Origin: Caldilineaceae bacterium
GTDB lineage: Bacteria; Chloroflexota; Anaerolineae; Caldilineales; Caldilineaceae
Direction of reading: 5' to 3'
Assembly: GCA_015494005.1 (NCBI GenBank)
Contig: WGCB01000107.1
Span: 1 to 7,942, forward strand
DNA: 7,942 bases
Shown: piece after piece, positions 6,905 to 7,942 of the stretch
How the letters are laid out: each line of letters begins with the position of its first letter
Numbering within the stretch: position 1 is the stretch's first letter
Translations under genes and position numbers: made by a program
The notes under the pieces: model-generated
Database searches by the model: none
What the model saw: only the letters and a program-made list of their open reading frames with translations
What the model was told of the DNA's origin: nothing

Positions 6905-6933
6905 TTGATTTATTATACCGGAAATGTTCTAAT
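6905..6933 (+). promoter_or_regulatory. extended -10 promoter for the Ser/Thr kinase
   Basis: TTGATT (6905-6910, 4 of 6) is followed by a 17-base spacer and TCTAAT (6928-6933, 5 of 6). A TG one base before the -10 gives an extended element. Transcription would begin near 6940, about 105 bases before the kinase ATG. The whole core overlaps the opposing promoter of the FHA regulator. Confidence 0.55.
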
Positions 6934-6940
6934 TTTTCAC
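6912..6940 (-). promoter_or_regulatory. promoter for the FHA regulator and hemW
   Basis: On the minus strand, -35 GTGAAA (6935-6940, 4 of 6) is followed by a 17-base spacer and a perfect -10 TATAAT (6912-6917). The predicted start is near 6905, about 100 bases before the ATG at 6801. It lies in the AT-rich centre of the divergent gap 6802-7044. Because hemW overlaps the regulator, it should be read from here too, and possibly coaD. I see no strong operator-type repeat around it. Confidence 0.55.
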
Positions 6941-7044
6941 CTCTTTGTCCTTTAAATCGTATTACAACCCCTTTTGTCACTCGTTCACGCTGGTTGGGCG
7001 CCCATCCCGAGCAGACGTCGCCGGCTCGTTCCGGCCTGGAGACC

Positions 7045-7942
7045 ATGGCCAACATCCTCGACACTGGGAGCATTTTACTGGTTGCGGGCACCGTCCTGCG
7101 AGAGCGCTACGAGATCGTGGAGATCGTCGGGCAGGGAGGCATGGGCGCGGTCTACAAGGCCAAGGATCTGCGCCTGGCCGGGCGCATCTGCGCCCTGAAA
7201 GAGGTGATCCCCGTCCTCCTCACCGGCCCGGGGCCAGAGGAGATGCTGGAGCAGACGGTGGAGCAGTTCTACCAGGAGGCCAGCGTCCTGGCTCGGCTGG
7301 ACCACCCCAGCCTGCCCAAGGTCTCGGACTATTTCTCCGAGGGCCACCGGGAGTACCTGGTCATGGACTTCGTGGCAGGGCGGGACCTGTTGGAGATTAT
7401 CCATGAAGCCCGACGCCAGGACAAATTCCTGCCCGAATCCCAGGTCCTCACCTGGACGGCCCAGCTCCTGGATGCCCTGGAGTACCTGCACAGCCAGGAT
7501 CCACCGGTGTTGCACCGGGACATCAAACCCAGCAACATCAAGATCACCCCCCAGGGTCGGGTGAAGCTGGTGGACTTCGGCCTGGTGAAGGTGCTGCAGC
7601 CCGACGACAGCCGCACGGTGACCATCGTCCAGGGCCGGGGCACCGCGGCCTACACCCCGCTGGAGCAGTACGGCGGCGACACGGGGCACACCGATGTGCG
7701 CTCGGACATCTACAGCCTGGGCGCCACCCTCTACCATCTCCTCGCGGGCAAACAGCCGGTGGAAGCCAAGGAGCGCTTCCTGAGACCCGGTTGCCTCACG
7801 CCCCTGCGGGAGATCAACCCGGCCATCTCGGCCCGCACGGAACGGGCCATCTTCCAGGCCCTCTCCATGCACCCGGACGAGCGGCCCAGCGACGTGCGAG
7901 AGCTGCGCATGCTCCTCTTCGGCACCGGGCCCTCCCCCCACC
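7045..7942 (+). CDS. Ser/Thr protein kinase (PknB-like), partial at the right edge
   Basis: The visible 299 codons cover essentially a whole Hanks-type kinase domain, which phosphorylates Ser/Thr on proteins. Seen in order: a glycine-rich loop G-Q-G-G-M-G (29-34) then A-V-Y-K; the ATP lysine K52 in A-L-K-E; E78 as the probable helix-C partner; catalytic H-R-D-I-K-P-S-N (157-164, D159); metal-binding D-F-G (177-179); a threonine-bearing activation loop (T191, T193, T200); Y-T-P-L-E-Q-Y in place of the usual Y-x-P-P-E-Q-Y; and D-I-Y-S-L-G then H-P-D-E-R-P-S. All catalytic residues are present. The ATG at 7045 has GGAG close by (3 bases), and no in-frame ATG was seen upstream. The frame stays open at 7942 in a Pro-rich stretch, so any transmembrane or sensor part lies outside. 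Its divergent neighbour is an FHA-DNA-binding protein, a likely substrate or reader. Confidence 0.9.
   Translation, partial: MANILDTGSILLVAGTVLRERYEIVEIVGQGGMGAVYKAKDLRLAGRICALKEVIPVLLTGPGPEEMLEQTVEQFYQEASVLARLDHPSLPKVSDYFSEGHREYLVMDFVAGRDLLEIIHEARRQDKFLPESQVLTWTAQLLDALEYLHSQDPPVLHRDIKPSNIKITPQGRVKLVDFGLVKVLQPDDSRTVTIVQGRGTAAYTPLEQYGGDTGHTDVRSDIYSLGATLYHLLAGKQPVEAKERFLRPGCLTPLREINPAISARTERAIFQALSMHPDERPSDVRELRMLLFGTGPSPH

Noticed and set aside
6840..7091. 83-residue minus-strand frame in the divergent spacer
   Set aside because: It spans both predicted promoters and overlaps the kinase start; no motif and no convincing start signal.
7075..7941. 288-residue minus-strand open frame at the right edge
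   Set aside because: Antisense to the kinase, whose HRD and DFG motifs and glycine loop are complete on the plus strand.

Overview
The window looks like a high-GC bacterial chromosome segment. I favour Chloroflexota (Anaerolineae/Caldilineae-type). This is an inference from gene content and protein style: a proline-rich eukaryote-like Ser/Thr kinase, an FHA-winged-helix regulator, and a membrane-anchored clan GH-A hydrolase beside housekeeping genes. There is no rRNA or other marker to prove it. No tRNA, rRNA, CRISPR array, insertion sequence or phage gene was seen.

Layout: seven genes lie on the minus strand and one partial gene on the plus strand. Right to left on the minus strand: an FHA-domain/winged-helix regulator (6112-6801); a HemW-type radical SAM protein (4817-6115), overlapping the regulator's stop by 4 bases; coaD (4205-4747); a coiled-coil SepIVA/DivIVA-like protein (3515-4000); a membrane-anchored clan GH-A glycoside hydrolase (2275-3417); a family-3 solute-binding protein (1430-2278), overlapping the hydrolase by an ATGA; and a calcineurin-like metallophosphoesterase (191-1111). 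On the plus strand a Ser/Thr protein kinase starts at 7045 and runs off the right end.

How they may work together: the kinase and the FHA/DNA-binding protein are transcribed away from each other from an AT-rich 243-base spacer. The two best core promoters there occupy the same roughly 36 bases. FHA domains bind phosphothreonine, so a kinase-to-regulator signalling pair is a natural reading, with HemW translation coupled to the regulator. CoaD and the SepIVA-like protein are ordinary growth genes (CoA synthesis, and probably envelope growth or division). The hydrolase and binding protein form a translationally coupled pair, and both carry one N-terminal membrane segment, so they probably work outside the cytoplasm.

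Stretches without genes: 1-190 (a 15-base palindrome near the left edge, otherwise nothing clear), 1112-1429 (phosphoesterase promoter and leader hairpin, AT-rich inverted repeats), 4001-4204 (possible promoter and inverted repeat before the coiled-coil gene) and 6802-7044 (divergent promoters). No convincing intrinsic terminator was found.
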